From NCBI GenBank assembly GCA_003646875.1, contig QMLT01000011.1, forward strand, positions 1 to 15,775: a DNA stretch of 15,775 nucleotides. The letters run 5' to 3'. Both the position numbers and the translations under genes were made by a program. Below the pieces are notes generated by a model. The model had not been told where the DNA came from. It ran no database searches and worked only from the letters and a program-made list of their open reading frames with translations. This document shows positions 14,140-15,775 of this stretch, in pieces (positions within the stretch are counted from its first letter, which is position 1; every line of letters starts with the position of its first letter). Source of the stretch: Deltaproteobacteria bacterium (lineage in GTDB: Bacteria > Desulfobacterota > DSM-4660 > Desulfatiglandales > B25-G16).

Positions 14140-14187
14140 TTAGACTTTAGGCGCTTCAGACATTTTAGTTCACTTTAGGCACTTAGC
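14140..14187. repeat. Single TAAAGTG-type array just before waaC
   Basis: The inverted-orientation units ACTTTAGGC, GCTTCAGAC, ATTTTAGTT, CACTTTAGG and CACTTAGC recur with about a 9-bp period, in the same orientation as the right-hand arrays at 1268-1309 and 6084-6126. No left-hand partner array was seen. AGG at 14177-14179, inside the array, is positioned eight bases before the TTG start of waaC and may act as its ribosome-binding site. Confidence 0.65.
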
Positions 14188-15252
14188 TTGAAGAATAACA
14201 ATCTAAACATACTAATAATTAAATTGAGCGCTATCGGTGATGTTGTTCATAGCCTGCCTCTCCTGGAGGTTTTAAAAGATAGGTTCCCCTTATCAAAGAT
14301 TGACTGGGTGGTTGAGGAGGATGCATCTGGCATAATAGAGGATCATCCTGATATAGATCAGTTGATAATTTTTCCTCGAAAAAACTGGATAAAAAGATTT
14401 ATTAAGAAGGGCGAATATCGCAGCGTTGGAAAAGAGGTGGTCAACTTTCTTAAGGAGCTTAAGAAAAAAAAATATGATATCATCGTTGATCTGCAAGGAC
14501 TTTTTAAAAGTGGCATATTAACCTTCATTGCCCGAGGGAGAAGAAAAATTGCGCTTAATGGAGGAAGAGAGGCTAGTTCTATTTTTGTTAATGAACGCGT
14601 GGCCATTCCTGATCCAAATATACATGCCCTTGAGAGATATTTATATATCGCCAGATACCTGGGAGTAACTGAGCTTGACTGGAATGGCCAAATTCCCATT
14701 CATAATACAGATAAAAGATATGTTAATCATCTCTTACAAAAAATTGGCAATGGCAGAACCTTAATAGCAGTTAATCCAATGGCCAAATGGGAAACCAAAC
14801 TCTGGAGCCTGGATCGATTTGCTTGCCTGGCAGATAGAATAAAAGAAGAATTGAATGCAGTGGTTATTTTCACTGGAAGCGAAAGTGACACAAAAGCAAT
14901 AAAAACTATTCTATCAAGAATGAATACAAGCGCTCTAAATTTAGCTGGAAAGACTACCTTAAAAGAACTGGCATACCTTTATCAAAAGTGTGCCATTGTT
15001 ATATCTACCGATACTGGTCCAATGCATATAGCAGCAGCTATGACCTCTCCAGTAGTTATAGCCCTTTTTGGACCTACCTCTCCTTTTAAAACTGGCCCTT
15101 ATGGAGCAAAGCACAGAGTTATCCGGACTGGCCTTGAGTGTAGCCCATGTTTTAAAAAAAAATGTGATGATATGTCATGCATGAAGAAGATTGCAGTGGA
15201 GATGGTCTTTGAGGCTGTAAAAGAGGTGCTGACATCAACACAGAAATTATGA
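14188..15252 (+). CDS. waaC: ADP-heptose:LPS heptosyltransferase, WaaC-like
   Basis: GT9-family heptosyltransferase, probably heptosyltransferase I, which adds the first heptose to Kdo2-lipid A. The 354 residues are somewhat longer than E. coli WaaC (about 320). N-terminal LIIKLSAIGDVVHSLPLLEV (9-28) has the WaaC-type KxSxxGDVxHxLP pattern with the acceptor-site Asp18. DLQGLFKSG (101-109) and STDTGPMHIAAAM (273-285) follow, with the donor-site GPT (295-297) and a Cys-rich tail CSPCFKKKC (318-326). The start is a TTG directly after a repeat array, with the repeat's AGG as the only plausible ribosome-binding site. WaaC is favoured over WaaF or WaaQ by the N-terminal pattern and by the presence of a separate waaF upstream, but the exact acceptor is inferred. 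Confidence 0.85.
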   Translation: MKNNNLNILIIKLSAIGDVVHSLPLLEVLKDRFPLSKIDWVVEEDASGIIEDHPDIDQLIIFPRKNWIKRFIKKGEYRSVGKEVVNFLKELKKKKYDIIVDLQGLFKSGILTFIARGRRKIALNGGREASSIFVNERVAIPDPNIHALERYLYIARYLGVTELDWNGQIPIHNTDKRYVNHLLQKIGNGRTLIAVNPMAKWETKLWSLDRFACLADRIKEELNAVVIFTGSESDTKAIKTILSRMNTSALNLAGKTTLKELAYLYQKCAIVISTDTGPMHIAAAMTSPVVIALFGPTSPFKTGPYGAKHRVIRTGLECSPCFKKKCDDMSCMKKIAVEMVFEAVKEVLTSTQKL

Positions 15253-15276
15253 TTTGAAAAATTGGAAATTGAGGCA

Positions 15277-15448
15277 ATGAAGATAGTAAGGAGTATGCTG
15301 TAAGCAGTACGCAGTAGGAATTAACCAGTTAGTCTGTCCACAGTGCAAAGGAGAGATTTACCTGAATGCAGCAGGAGATGTGCTTATATGTGATAAGTGT
15401 AAGCTCTTATATGAAGTCAAGCGAATGGGGACGTTGGTTACTTTGTGA
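15277..15448 (+). pseudogene. Disrupted Trm112-like small zinc-ribbon gene
   Basis: The frame at 15323-15418 reads NQLVCPQCKGEIYLNAAGDV, then LICDKCKLLYEV. This is the two CxxC-knuckle core of Trm112/YcaR-like proteins (about 60 residues), which often lie near LPS genes. An ATG at 15277, preceded by GAGG, would be the natural start (MKI), but it is in another frame and meets a stop at 15301-15303. Between the two lies a repeat, AGTATGCTGTAAGCAGTACG and beyond. No ATG, GTG or TTG start exists in the zinc-knuckle frame. After YEV the protein diverges and stops at 15448, where homologues continue with an IPVML-like tail. Both ends therefore appear damaged by repeat sequence. Confidence 0.6.
15290..15319. 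repeat. GCAGTA/GCTGTA short tandem repeat
   Basis: The units AGTATGCTGTA, AGCAGTAC and GCAGTAGG form a degenerate 7-8 bp tandem pattern. It lies exactly where the N-terminal codons of the Trm112-like gene should be and shifts its frame. Confidence 0.5.
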
Positions 15449-15741
15449 CCTTTTGAAGTTTCTCACCCCAGTATCATTTCCCGAAGCTACCCCAGTGAAA
15501 TACGCTTCGCTGTTCTTCGGAATTTCACAGGGCTGGCCCCGGTTATTTCTTTGACAGTGCGGAAGATCCTCAAACGGGAAGGGATTAATCAGGTGGGGGA
15601 AGGCGAAATCCGGAGAGTTTAAGGGAACAGAAGGTGTTTAGAGTTGTAAAATGAGGAATAGGGTGTCTAAAAAGCAGAGAGTCTAAAGAAGATGACTTTG
15701 AGACTTCAGAGAGGCTAATTACCCTGTAGGGAGGTGAAGAT
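15449..15741. other. Gene-free region with repeat debris
   Basis: No convincing gene is seen in these 293 bp. Apart from the GTGAAAT-type inverted repeat at 15490-15532, it holds an unassigned short frame from a GTG at 15563 (starts MRKILKREGINQVGEGEIRR, stop at 15626-15628). GTCTAAAAAGC and GTCTAAAGAAG copies (about 15664-15690) may be decayed TAAAGTG-type units. Neither can be assigned a function. Confidence 0.4.
15490..15532. repeat. Inverted-repeat element (GTGAAAT/ATTTCAC type)
   Basis: CCCAGTGAAAT (15491-15501) pairs with ATTTCACAGGG (15522-15532) with one mismatch around a 20-bp loop. An outer CCGAAG (15481-15486) can also pair with CTTCGG (15515-15520). The left 21 bp match the right end of the element at 2-102 (reverse complement, 18 of 21). 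Confidence 0.65.
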
Positions 15742-15775
15742 ATGATGTCTAAGGAAAAAGAGGTCACTGCAGAAA
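15742..15775 (+). CDS. Start of an unidentified gene (truncated by the window end)
   Basis: A strong ribosome-binding site, GGGAGGTGA (15729-15737), stands just before two consecutive ATG codons (15742 and 15745). The frame remains open to the end as MMSKEKEVTAE. This is much the best Shine-Dalgarno sequence in the window, so a real gene is likely. Eleven residues are too few to identify a family; its position suggests that it continues the gene cluster. Confidence 0.6.
   Translation, partial: MMSKEKEVTAE

Noticed and set aside
15366..15554. 62-codon plus-strand frame starting MQQEMCLY
   Set aside because: It overlaps the CxxC core of the Trm112-like remnant in another frame and runs through an inverted repeat; no family resemblance.

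Overview
The window reads as chromosomal DNA of a Gram-negative, LPS-making, AT-rich bacterium (roughly 40% GC by eye). Likely source is an anaerobic Desulfobacterota (former Deltaproteobacteria, Desulfobacterales-like) lineage. That inference rests on the separate glyQ and glyS subunits, the lpxC - DUF4390 - NtrY-type kinase order, and the dense small intergenic repeats, including GxxExxY-type elements. No rRNA, tRNA, CRISPR array or full insertion sequence was seen.

Layout. 1-218: inverted-repeat debris. 219-3464: glyQ and glyS, the two glycyl-tRNA synthetase subunits, split by a 294-bp repeat-bearing gap. 3503-4699 (minus): an MltA-type lytic transglycosylase lipoprotein. 4700-4986: an AT-rich divergent control region with a near-perfect sigma-54 promoter facing lpxC, an 18-bp perfect palindrome upstream of it and a Fur-box-like sequence between them. 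4987-15252 (plus): an envelope/LPS cluster of lpxC, an exported DUF4390 protein, an NtrY-like histidine kinase, waaA (Kdo transferase), lpxK, a shortened GxxExxY gene, waaF, gmhB and waaC. 15253-15741: a broken Trm112-like gene and repeat debris. 15742-15775: the first codons of a further gene.

How the genes work together. LpxC commits UDP-(3-O-acyl)-GlcNAc to lipid A and LpxK adds the 4'-phosphate. WaaA adds Kdo. GmhB makes the heptose precursor, and the WaaC- and WaaF-like GT9 enzymes add inner-core heptoses. MltA remodels the peptidoglycan beneath the outer membrane. The NtrY-type sensor sits inside the cluster without a neighbouring response regulator, while the lpxC promoter looks sigma-54 dependent. 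Together these suggest activator-controlled LPS synthesis, which is an inference.

The most unusual feature is the repeat load. Nearly every junction between genes in the cluster holds a short inverted-repeat element. Several supply the stop codon, start codon or ribosome-binding sequence of a neighbour, one appears to lie in frame inside waaA, and one is a 52-bp cloverleaf-capable palindrome nested in a decayed GxxExxY unit.
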